64,000 nucleotides of DNA, taken from positions 51,861 to 115,860 of the forward strand of contig DASVNK010000016.1 of assembly GCA_036383895.1 (NCBI GenBank). The letters are read 5' to 3'. The notes beneath the pieces were generated by a model, which worked only from the letters and a program-made list of their open reading frames with translations, did not search any database and was not told the origin of the DNA. Shown in pieces: positions 35,888-45,991 of this stretch. This DNA comes from DASVNK01 sp036383895 (GTDB taxonomy: Bacteria; Verrucomicrobiota; Verrucomicrobiia; Limisphaerales; SXQI01). Made by a program: the position numbers and the translations under genes. Positions within the stretch are counted from its first letter, which is position 1; each line of letters starts with the position of its first letter.

Positions 35888-37267
35888 TTATGCCAGCAGA
35901 GGAGCGACGATTTCGCCGTGGACGTCGGTGAGGCGGTAGTCGCGGCCGCCGTGCCGGTAGGTGAGACGGGTGTGGTCGATGCCGAGGAGGTGGAGGATCG
36001 TGGCGTGGAAATCGTGCACGTGGACGCGGTTTTCGGCGACGGTCGCGCCGATGTCGTCGGTGCTGCCGTAGGTGAGGCCGCCTTTAACGCCTGCGCCGGC
36101 GAGCCATGAGGAGAAGCAGGCGCTGTGATGGCCCCGGCCTTTTTCGCCATCGACTCCGGGAGTGCGGCCGAATTCGGTCGTCCAAACAACGAGAGTATCC
36201 TCCAACATTCCGCGCCTTTTTAGATCGCAGAGAAGGCCGGCGATGGGTTGATCGATGCCTTTGGCGTGTTTAGCGTGTTCGGCCATGTCACCGTGCTGAT
36301 CCCAGTTGTGGCTGGACGTGCCATCGACCAATTCAACGAAGCGAACACCGCGTTCGATAAGACGTCGGCCGACGAGGCATTGCCAGCCGAAGCCATCGGT
36401 CTGGTCGCGCTTCATGCCGTAGAGACCGAGGGTTTCATCGGATTCTCTCGAGAGATCGAAGACTTCGCGCGCTTCGCTCTGCATGTGGAAGGCGGTTTCG
36501 AAGGTGCGCATGCGGGCGGCGAGTTCGCTGTCATCGCGGTGCTGCTTGAGATGTTCCTTGTTGAAGGCTTCGGCGAGGCCGAGTTCCAGTTCCTGGACGG
36601 CGCTGAGTTTCGTGCGGCGATCGAGATTGGCGATCGGTTCTTTGCCGGGCACGACGCGGACGCCCTGGTGATAGGCGGGCAGGAAATCGTTGTTGAAGAT
36701 TTGTGTGCCCGCGTAAGGCATGCCGCCGCTGAGGACGACGAAGGAGGGTAAATTGTTGTTCAGCGTGCCGAGGCCGTAGCTGACCCAGGAACCGATGCTG
36801 GGCCGCGAAAAAAAGAACGAACCGGTGTGAATCGCCAGCGTGGCTTGATAATGCTCGTTGTCGTCGGACTTCATGGAGCGAATGAGACAAACATCGTCCA
36901 TGCATTCGCGGAGGTACGGAAACAGATCGCTCACCAGCGTGCCGCATTTGCCGCCGGGACGAAATTGCCAGCCAGGCTTGAGAAGGACGCGTTGCTGATT
37001 CGAGAGGCCGCCGCCGATGCCCATCGTTTTGCCATCGGCTTTAAAGAGCTGCGGCTTGTGATCGAATGTGTCCATGTGGGACACGCCGCCGTTAGAAAAA
37101 ATGAAAAGGACGCGCTTCGCCTTCGCTGCATGATGCGGCATTTTTGGCGCAAGCGGATCGGAGGCGGTATCTGCGAGGAGTTGCGAGAGAATGCCCGGCA
37201 GCAAAATGGAACCGCCCACGAGGCTGCGGAGAACTTCGCGGCGGCGCAATAGATACGGGTTACTCAT
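35888..37267 (-). CDS. DUF1501 family Tat-exported protein
   Basis: A 459-residue protein with a Tat signal (RRREVLRSLVGGSILLPGILSQLLA). The DUF1501 fold (alkaline-phosphatase/sulfatase-like) is shown by VLFIFSNGGVSHMDTFDHKPQ, LVSDLFPYLRECMDDVCLIRSM, VELVDGTSSHNWDQHGDM, VVWTTEFGRTPG, and the C-terminal YRLTDVHGEIV. It begins 6 bases after the DUF1553 gene stop on the same strand. DUF1501 and DUF1549/DUF1553 proteins are almost always paired in Planctomycetes and Verrucomicrobia, with an unproven role in extracellular sugar or sulfated polymer oxidation. Confidence 0.92.
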   Translation of the reverse strand: MSNPYLLRRREVLRSLVGGSILLPGILSQLLADTASDPLAPKMPHHAAKAKRVLFIFSNGGVSHMDTFDHKPQLFKADGKTMGIGGGLSNQQRVLLKPGWQFRPGGKCGTLVSDLFPYLRECMDDVCLIRSMKSDDNEHYQATLAIHTGSFFFSRPSIGSWVSYGLGTLNNNLPSFVVLSGGMPYAGTQIFNNDFLPAYHQGVRVVPGKEPIANLDRRTKLSAVQELELGLAEAFNKEHLKQHRDDSELAARMRTFETAFHMQSEAREVFDLSRESDETLGLYGMKRDQTDGFGWQCLVGRRLIERGVRFVELVDGTSSHNWDQHGDMAEHAKHAKGIDQPIAGLLCDLKRRGMLEDTLVVWTTEFGRTPGVDGEKGRGHHSACFSSWLAGAGVKGGLTYGSTDDIGATVAENRVHVHDFHATILHLLGIDHTRLTYRHGGRDYRLTDVHGEIVAPLLA

Positions 37268-37273
37268 GGCAAC

Positions 37274-40174
37274 TCAGTCAATGTAAACGAACTCGTTCAA
37301 CCGGAAAAGGACGCGGGTCATCGCCTCCCAGGATTGGTGTTCGATGTTTGCATCAGGAACTTTGGCGCGGCGGAGTTCGTCGCTGACGGAGGCAAGGAAA
37401 TGGCGGCTGCGTTCGAGTTCGTCGGGAGCGGGCGGACGGACGAGGGCGAGTTGATAGGCATGGCGAAGGCGCTCGGTGTTGTCGGCGGATACCTCAAGAA
37501 TTCGTGCGGCGAATTTCTTCGAGAGTTCGTGGACAAAAGGATCGTTCAGGAGATAAAGCGCCTGGAGCGGGGTGGTGCTGGTGAGACGCAAAGCGGTGCT
37601 GGTGGCGGGGTCGGCCCCGTCAAAAATGGCGAGGTAGGGATGCCGCTGGATGCGTTGTGTCATCAAATAAACGCTGCGCCGTTTGGTCTCGTAAACGGCT
37701 TTGAACGGATTGTGCTGGGTGTAGTTCCATTCCTCCTGCGGTGGGAAGGGATGCGGACCGGCGGGACCCGGGTCGAGTTCACCGCCGAGAACCAGGAGCG
37801 TGTCGCGGATCGCTTCGGCATCGAGGCGGCGGCGCGGGTAACCACTGAACAGATCGTTGGCCGGATCTTTTGCGAAGGCGGATTCGCTGCGCTCGCCCGA
37901 TTGCTGATAGGTGCGCGAGAGCATGATAAGGCGGTGCATCGATTTCATGGACCAACCTGAATTGATGAAACGCGTGGCGAGGAAATCGAGTAACTCAGGA
38001 TGCGTGGGAGGCTTTCCTTGTTTGCCGAAATCATTTGGCGTGGCGACGAGTCCTTTTCCGAAATGATTAAGCCAGATACGATTCGCCATGACCCGCGCGG
38101 TCAGCGGATTTTTCGCGTCAGCGATCCAATTGGCGAGTTGGAGACGGCCGCTGCCTTTTATGTCGGCGGGAAGTTCGGTGCCGTTCAGGACGGTGAGGAA
38201 GCGGCGTGGGATGACATCGCCGGGGCGCGCGGGATCGCCTTTGATTTGAATGGCGGCGTTGACTGCTTTCGGTGCTTCCGCGACGGCATAGGCCTGGTCG
38301 AATGGGAGGGCACTGTTCTGATGTTGTTCAGCAGCTTTTTTGGCGGAGGCGAGCTCCTTCTCGAGCTTCTTCTTTTCGTCTCTCTCGGCATTCTTTAACT
38401 CGCCTTCGAGCCGCTTTACCTCGGCGTCGAGTTCTTTCTGTTTTTCGCGACGCGATTTCAGCGCGGTTTCCACTTCGCTTTTTGGGACGAGCGGGACGAG
38501 ATCGCGCTGGGTTTTCTCCAATTCAATGCCCGGCCACGGATAGCGGGTGCTTTCGAAGAAACCATAGAGCGCGTAGTAATCCGAAGCTGGAATAGGATCA
38601 AACTTGTGATCGTGACAGCGCGCGCAACTGACGGTCAGCCCGAGGAAGGAGCGACCGAGATTATCGATCGTATCTTCGATGGTAAGGTGCTGGGGATAAT
38701 CGGAAACGCGCGAGCCAAAGCGGCGGGCGTTCGCGATGTAGCCGGTGGCGAGAATGCGGGCGTGCTTCTCTTCGAGAGCGTCGGCGGGGAGCAGATCGCC
38801 GGCCAGTTGCTCGCGGATGAACTGGTCGTAGGGCAGGTCGCGGTTGAATGCGTCGATCACCCAATTGCGATAGCGATACATCTGCGGAATCGGGAAATCG
38901 GAATTGTCGCCAGCGGTATCGGCGTAGCGGACGACGTCCAGCCAGTGACGGCCCCAGCGTTCGCCATAGAGAGGTGAGTCGAGCAAGCGATCAACGACTT
39001 TGGCGAAAGCATTCGGTGAATTGTCCGCGACGTAGGCTTCCACTTCTTCGGGCGTCGGTGGAAGGCCAAGCAGATCGTACGTCGCGCGACGAATCAGCAC
39101 CCGCTTCTGCGCAGCAGCCGCCGGTTCGAGCTCTTCTTTTTCCAGACGCGCCAGGATGAAGCGATCAACGTCATTCGCTGGCCAATCCTTTTTTTTGACG
39201 CTTGGAACTTTCCCGGTGGCGAGCGGACGGAAGGACCACCATTCGCGTGCTTTGTTCCAGTCGATGGAAGATTTCGCTTTTACCACCGCGACGGTGTCGG
39301 TGGTGCGAGGGTCGGGCGCACCCATTTTCACCCATTGCTCCAAATGCTCGATATCCGCAGCCGCGAGCTTCTTTTTCGGAGGCATCGTGAAATTCGGATC
39401 GCTATGGCGCACCGCCTGGATCAAAAGGCTTGCGTCCGGCAAACCAGGATAAATCGCTGGCCCCGTGTCGCCGCCCTTCACCACTCCCGCGCGCGAATCC
39501 AGCAGCAATCCGCCCCCGATCTTTTTCGCGCCCGCGCTGTGGCACTCATAACAATTCTCAACCAGGAGCGGCCGAATCCGCCGTTCGAAAAATTCAGAGT
39601 GCTCCGCGGTTAAAGCTGTGACGAATTGCGGCGCGCCGGAAGAACGGATTGCGCCTGTTCCGGACCAAATCTCGACTCCGGAAAGGTTCGCCGCACCGCC
39701 GCGCGCGGAAACTTTCAGCTTTCCTTCCGTGCTCGTCGCGGGCCATGGTCCGAGCCTCTTCCACGCCCCCGCATTGCCGCTGTTGAAACCCTCGAGCACC
39801 GGCTTGTCATTGAGAAGAATATCGAACCGCTCGCTGTGATTATCCTCCCAAACATAAACCAGCACCTGGTAATCGCCCGCAGGCACGTCCCGGATTTCGA
39901 GATCAACTTTGGAACCCCACCGGCTGCTGCGGATCATCTTGGAACGCTCCGCATCCGTCGGCGGCTTCAGCGGCACGGTCTGATTTTCAAAAGAGCTTCC
40001 GGTGGCTTTGAGCTGCTTTTCGTCATCGGCCTCCCACGGATAACCTTCAATCGTCAACGCGGGACCATTGAGATTAATGGCGCGAAAGAACGTTGCTTCA
40101 GGAGCGTCCTTAACCTCCGCTGCGAGGAGGAAGCCGGTGAGCTGAACCGACAGTATGATCGATCGCAAAATCAT
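37274..40174 (-). CDS. Malectin-like/PSCyt1/DUF1549/DUF1553 c-type cytochrome protein
   Basis: A 966-residue exported protein. ATG 40174 precedes the signal peptide MILRSIILSVQLTGFLLAAE. Domain order: malectin-like carbohydrate-binding domain (about 28-172, FRAINLNGPALTIEGYPWE, VYVWEDNHSERFDIL), PSCyt1 cytochrome with C208-Y-E-C211-H212, DUF1549 (about 330-530, DVDRFILARLEKEELEP, WGRHWLDVVRYADT), a coiled-coil stretch rich in Lys/Glu (about 580-640), and DUF1553 (about 690-950, YQQSGERS, SGYPRRRLDAEAIRDTLL). It has the common adjacency with DUF1501. The malectin domain suggests binding of a sugar polymer before oxidation. Confidence 0.9.
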   Translation of the reverse strand: MILRSIILSVQLTGFLLAAEVKDAPEATFFRAINLNGPALTIEGYPWEADDEKQLKATGSSFENQTVPLKPPTDAERSKMIRSSRWGSKVDLEIRDVPAGDYQVLVYVWEDNHSERFDILLNDKPVLEGFNSGNAGAWKRLGPWPATSTEGKLKVSARGGAANLSGVEIWSGTGAIRSSGAPQFVTALTAEHSEFFERRIRPLLVENCYECHSAGAKKIGGGLLLDSRAGVVKGGDTGPAIYPGLPDASLLIQAVRHSDPNFTMPPKKKLAAADIEHLEQWVKMGAPDPRTTDTVAVVKAKSSIDWNKAREWWSFRPLATGKVPSVKKKDWPANDVDRFILARLEKEELEPAAAAQKRVLIRRATYDLLGLPPTPEEVEAYVADNSPNAFAKVVDRLLDSPLYGERWGRHWLDVVRYADTAGDNSDFPIPQMYRYRNWVIDAFNRDLPYDQFIREQLAGDLLPADALEEKHARILATGYIANARRFGSRVSDYPQHLTIEDTIDNLGRSFLGLTVSCARCHDHKFDPIPASDYYALYGFFESTRYPWPGIELEKTQRDLVPLVPKSEVETALKSRREKQKELDAEVKRLEGELKNAERDEKKKLEKELASAKKAAEQHQNSALPFDQAYAVAEAPKAVNAAIQIKGDPARPGDVIPRRFLTVLNGTELPADIKGSGRLQLANWIADAKNPLTARVMANRIWLNHFGKGLVATPNDFGKQGKPPTHPELLDFLATRFINSGWSMKSMHRLIMLSRTYQQSGERSESAFAKDPANDLFSGYPRRRLDAEAIRDTLLVLGGELDPGPAGPHPFPPQEEWNYTQHNPFKAVYETKRRSVYLMTQRIQRHPYLAIFDGADPATSTALRLTSTTPLQALYLLNDPFVHELSKKFAARILEVSADNTERLRHAYQLALVRPPAPDELERSRHFLASVSDELRRAKVPDANIEHQSWEAMTRVLFRLNEFVYID

Positions 40175-40428
40175 TGGTGGTCGCACTCCAATGTGCAAAA
40201 GGAACGGCCGATAGACAAGGGTGGACCGAAATGTTTTCCGTCCATCGCATTTCCTCTCGTCCGCGATTCAGGTTTCGGTCTCGTTTTGCACGAACCGCAT
40301 TTTGCGCGAAGCGGCGCTCAGGCGGTCTGCGCCTTTTTCGTCCTGCCTCGCCCCGATATGAGCTGTGATTGCGGAGGTGCAGAATCATAGTGACCCGCGC
40401 GTGCCGATGCGCCGCGCGGAACAGGATT

Positions 40429-42525
<2,097 letters not shown>

Positions 42526-42599
42526 GCGGTTGTGGGCGTTTATAGAAGGTGGGCGAACTTGTAATCGCGGTAGGCCACACTTTTTGTCACTGTTCCAAT

Positions 42600-43088
42600 A
42601 TGCAATACGTGATGAAAGAAAAGTGGCTCGCGCCCGGAAACGATTTTGCGATCACGGATAATTCTGGGCGCGAAGTTTATTATGTCGATGGCCGTGCGTT
42701 CAGTCTCGGGGACAAACTATCGTTCCGCGATGCGGGAGGACGTGAGGTTGCATTTATTCGGCAGCGATTGCTTTCCTGGGGGCCGACTTACGAAGTCACG
42801 CGTGATGGTCAGCACGTCGCGACAGTGAAGAAAAAGCTCTTTACCTTGCTGCGACATCGGTTCTCTGTGGATGTTCCCGGCCCGAATGATCTCGAAGCAA
42901 AAGGCGATTTCTTCGAGCATGAATATGAATTCCTGCTGCGGGACCGTGCGGTGGCGCAGGTTTCGAAGCGGTGGATTTCGTTGACCGATAGTTACGGCAT
43001 AAAGACGGCGGAAGGTGCAGATGATATACTAATTCTTTGTTGCGCGGTGGTGATCGATCTGGTCTGCCACGAGGGCAAGGATCACTGA
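42600..43088 (+). CDS. LURP-one/YxjI-related protein
   Basis: A 162-residue cytoplasmic protein of the LURP-one (Tubby-like) family: MQYVMKEKWLAPGNDFAI, YYVDGRAFSLGDKLSF, REVAFIRQRLLSWGPTYEV, and RHRFSVDVPG, ending in ISLTDSYGI. ATG 42600 is chosen over the GTG at 42549, which adds a Cys/His-rich leader. The fold is a tubby-like beta-barrel around a central helix; the bacterial role is unknown, perhaps lipid or signal binding. The gene lies 74 bases after glgX in the same direction. Confidence 0.85.
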   Translation: MQYVMKEKWLAPGNDFAITDNSGREVYYVDGRAFSLGDKLSFRDAGGREVAFIRQRLLSWGPTYEVTRDGQHVATVKKKLFTLLRHRFSVDVPGPNDLEAKGDFFEHEYEFLLRDRAVAQVSKRWISLTDSYGIKTAEGADDILILCCAVVIDLVCHEGKDH

Positions 43089-43214
43089 TCGTGAGTCGCC
43101 CGCAGGTGGGGTTATTCCTTTAAAAAGCCTCCTCACGTCGGCTCCTACGAGCTGCGGCGATTGTTCTTGCCTGGATGGGAGATTCCATAATGATGCGGAT
43201 AACCCCAACCAACT

Positions 43215-45935
43215 ATGAACTTAAAATCCCGTCTAACCCGCGGGCTGTTCTGGTGTACTATCGCCAGCACGCTCGCGTACTCGTCTAAAACCCAGGCTGC
43301 ACTATCCGATGGGCTGGTCTCGTACTGGCCGATGGAAGAGGTGCAAGGCACCACCACGCCAGACATGGTCAGCGGTTATAACATGACGCTGAACAACCTG
43401 ACCGCGGCCGATCTGGTGAACGGCAAGCTTGGAAAGTGTTTTGCGTTTTCGAACGTGAAGCAAACGTTGCTCAGCCGCGTGCACGGAGCGAATGATGATC
43501 TGCCGGCAAACAAACACGGCGCGTTTACCATCTCCTTCTGGGCAAATGTGAATGGCACCGGCCAATCCGATTTGCGGCTCTTTTCGGAAGCGTTCACTCC
43601 CAATAATAATAATCCACTTTTTAACATCGGCACCCACAGTACGGGGTCGGATGGTTCGGTGGATCTTTTCATTCGCCAGGCTCCCTGGACTGAAATCAAT
43701 CACGTTCGCACGACGGCGCAGCCGTTTGATGGGACGTGGCATCATGTGACCTTTGTGCAGAACGAAGACGGAACGCGCGTGTTTTACGTGGACGGCGTGC
43801 TTGATGAGTTAGAGATTCCCGCGCGGCCGGATGGTCGGATGACGGCGAATGACACGACAATCGGTGGCATTTTGCGCGCATCAACGTCGCATTGGGTGAC
43901 CGGCTTAATCGATGAAGTGGCGATTTGGAAGCGGGCCTTGACCGGCGCTGAAATTACGCAAGTCGTCAGCGAAGGACTGGTGAGTGTTTTCCCCCCGGAA
44001 GGCAAGGATCTGGTCGCGCATTGGCCGATGGAAGAAGTGCAGGGCGCGATCACGCCTGATCTGGTCAGTGGTTACGACATGAGCCTGAATAACCTAACCG
44101 CGACGGACTTTGTTGCAGGCAGGATTGGCAAGGCGGTTAGTTTCTCGAATGCGCGGCAGACTTTGTTGAGCCGCGTGCACGGAGCGAACGATGATTTGCC
44201 GGCGAACAAGCATGGCGCTTTCACGATTTCCTTCTGGGCGAACGTGAATGGCGTTGGACAATCGGACCTGCGCGTGTTTTCGGAAGCATTCACGCCAAAT
44301 AACAACAACCCGCTCTTTAACATTGGCACACACAGCACCGGAACAGATGCCTCACTGGACCTTTTTATTCGCCAGACCCCGTGGACTGAGATCAACCATA
44401 TCCGCACCACGGCGCAACCATTCGACGGCACATGGCACCACGTGATGTTTGTGCAGAATGAGGATGGCACGCGAGCGATTTACGTGGATGGAGTGCTGGA
44501 TCCCTTGGAAATTCCGGCACGTCCGGAAGGTCGAATGACGGTCAACGATACGACCATCGGCGGGATTCTGCGGGCGTCGACTTCGCATTGGGTGACCGGC
44601 CTCATGGACGAAGTGGCGATCTGGAAACGAGCGCTCACCGCGACCGAGATCGGCACTATTTACACGAATGGCGTGCCGGCCGTGATCAGCCGCAGAGCGC
44701 CGCTGGAGATTAAATCGTTCTCCGCAGATTTCCCGGCAGTCGCGACCGGCGATCGAGTCATGTTGCGGTGGGAAGGAAGCAAAGATGCAAACTTTACGAT
44801 CAGCGGGGTGGGTGATGTAACAACGAACACGGCGTTTGGCCTCGGCACAAGGGAAGTAGTTGTCAGTGGCAGCACGACCTTCGAACTGGTGGCGACGCGC
44901 GGAACTGAATCTCTGACGAATCGCGTGAGCGTTCAAGCGGTGCCTGGTGTTGTGGCGGGATGGCATTTAATCGAAACGTTTTCGCCCTACACAAATGGGC
45001 CGATTGCGGGTCAAAGTCCCTGGCTCGGTGCGGAAGGGGTTTTTGTCGTGGGTGACCAGGGTGGCAACAAGGTGCTCGGTTACGAAAGTGGCGATGACCT
45101 CACCGCGATTCGACTGAACTCCTGGCAGATCAACGAAGGCCAGACCGGCACGCTCAGTTTTCGGATGCAGGTCCGTACGAACGCTTCCGATGAGGCGATT
45201 CTTCCGATCACGGCGCACGTTGGTTTAACAGAGCGCTCGATTCGTTTTAACGATGACTTCAACCAAAACGTGGGGCCGTTCCTGCGTGTCGACCGGTTTG
45301 CGGATGATCCGACGGTTTACATTCAGGCGCGGAATAACGTTGGAGGCGCATTCGATGGTCCGGCATCTGGTCTGACGCTCGAACCCGGCGCGTGGTATAC
45401 CGTCTGGATGGATGTGCAGAATCGTGCATTTGATGTTGTTGAAGGAGTGCAAAACGGCGGCGACCTGTTCTCGGTGCATATCCAGAAAGATGGTCAGGCC
45501 ACTCGCGAAACCTTGTTCGAGAATTACGTGGCGGACCGCGATGCGATCGCGATCGATCCGGCTCTCGGCGCTCCGACGACGAACCTCACACATCTGTTCA
45601 TTGCCACCCCTGCGGCTGGCAATGGGACGAACGACATTGTATTCGATGAGTTCTTCATCACGGTAGGGAATACGAGTTCGGTCGATCCATACACTCCGCA
45701 AACCGGTCCGACCTCGATCGATATCGCAGCGCCGACCTACAACTCAACAAGCGGTGCGTTTCAGATTGCGTGGAGTTCAATGCCGGGCGTGGCCTATCGA
45801 ATCCAGCGTAAGAGCAGTCTGAGCGATGCTTGGACGACAGTCTCTACCGTCAATGGAGGAGCAGGCAACTCTACCACCTTCAGCGAACCCGCGGCTGGGA
45901 ACCACGCCTTTTACCAAGTGGTCTATCAGCCATAA
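43215..45935 (+). CDS. Exported protein with two tandem LamG domains
   Basis: A 906-residue secreted protein with a signal peptide ending near SSKTQAAL. Two LamG (concanavalin-A-like lectin) domains lie in tandem: about 34-254 and 266-486 (43314-43976 and 44010-44672), period 232 residues. Both have WPMEEVQG, HGAFTISFWANVNG and DGTWHHV, with most residues identical. An Ig/beta domain (about 495-575) follows, then a second lectin-like domain (about 580-830) and a final short module (YRIQRKSSLSDAW to FYQVVYQP). Likely a cell-surface carbohydrate-binding or adhesive protein. A terminator hairpin follows directly (45958-45991). Confidence 0.85.
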   Translation: MNLKSRLTRGLFWCTIASTLAYSSKTQAALSDGLVSYWPMEEVQGTTTPDMVSGYNMTLNNLTAADLVNGKLGKCFAFSNVKQTLLSRVHGANDDLPANKHGAFTISFWANVNGTGQSDLRLFSEAFTPNNNNPLFNIGTHSTGSDGSVDLFIRQAPWTEINHVRTTAQPFDGTWHHVTFVQNEDGTRVFYVDGVLDELEIPARPDGRMTANDTTIGGILRASTSHWVTGLIDEVAIWKRALTGAEITQVVSEGLVSVFPPEGKDLVAHWPMEEVQGAITPDLVSGYDMSLNNLTATDFVAGRIGKAVSFSNARQTLLSRVHGANDDLPANKHGAFTISFWANVNGVGQSDLRVFSEAFTPNNNNPLFNIGTHSTGTDASLDLFIRQTPWTEINHIRTTAQPFDGTWHHVMFVQNEDGTRAIYVDGVLDPLEIPARPEGRMTVNDTTIGGILRASTSHWVTGLMDEVAIWKRALTATEIGTIYTNGVPAVISRRAPLEIKSFSADFPAVATGDRVMLRWEGSKDANFTISGVGDVTTNTAFGLGTREVVVSGSTTFELVATRGTESLTNRVSVQAVPGVVAGWHLIETFSPYTNGPIAGQSPWLGAEGVFVVGDQGGNKVLGYESGDDLTAIRLNSWQINEGQTGTLSFRMQVRTNASDEAILPITAHVGLTERSIRFNDDFNQNVGPFLRVDRFADDPTVYIQARNNVGGAFDGPASGLTLEPGAWYTVWMDVQNRAFDVVEGVQNGGDLFSVHIQKDGQATRETLFENYVADRDAIAIDPALGAPTTNLTHLFIATPAAGNGTNDIVFDEFFITVGNTSSVDPYTPQTGPTSIDIAAPTYNSTSGAFQIAWSSMPGVAYRIQRKSSLSDAWTTVSTVNGGAGNSTTFSEPAAGNHAFYQVVYQP

Positions 45936-45957
45936 TCGTTTGATCGAAACTTCGGGA

Positions 45958-45991
45958 CGGGTCGGGCTTACAACAAAGCTCGGCCCGTTTT
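45958..45991 (+). terminator. Intrinsic terminator of the LamG gene
   Basis: CGGGTCGGGCTT (45958-45969) pairs with AAGCTCGGCCCG (45976-45987) over 12 bp with two G-T pairs, loop ACAACA, then TTTT (45988-45991) on the plus strand. It starts 22 bases after the LamG stop and overlaps the 3' end of the convergent AAA+ gene. Confidence 0.7.

Noticed and set aside
43314..44672. CRISPR or tandem-repeat array
   Set aside because: It is a protein-level LamG duplication within one gene, with a 696-base period and no spacer structure.
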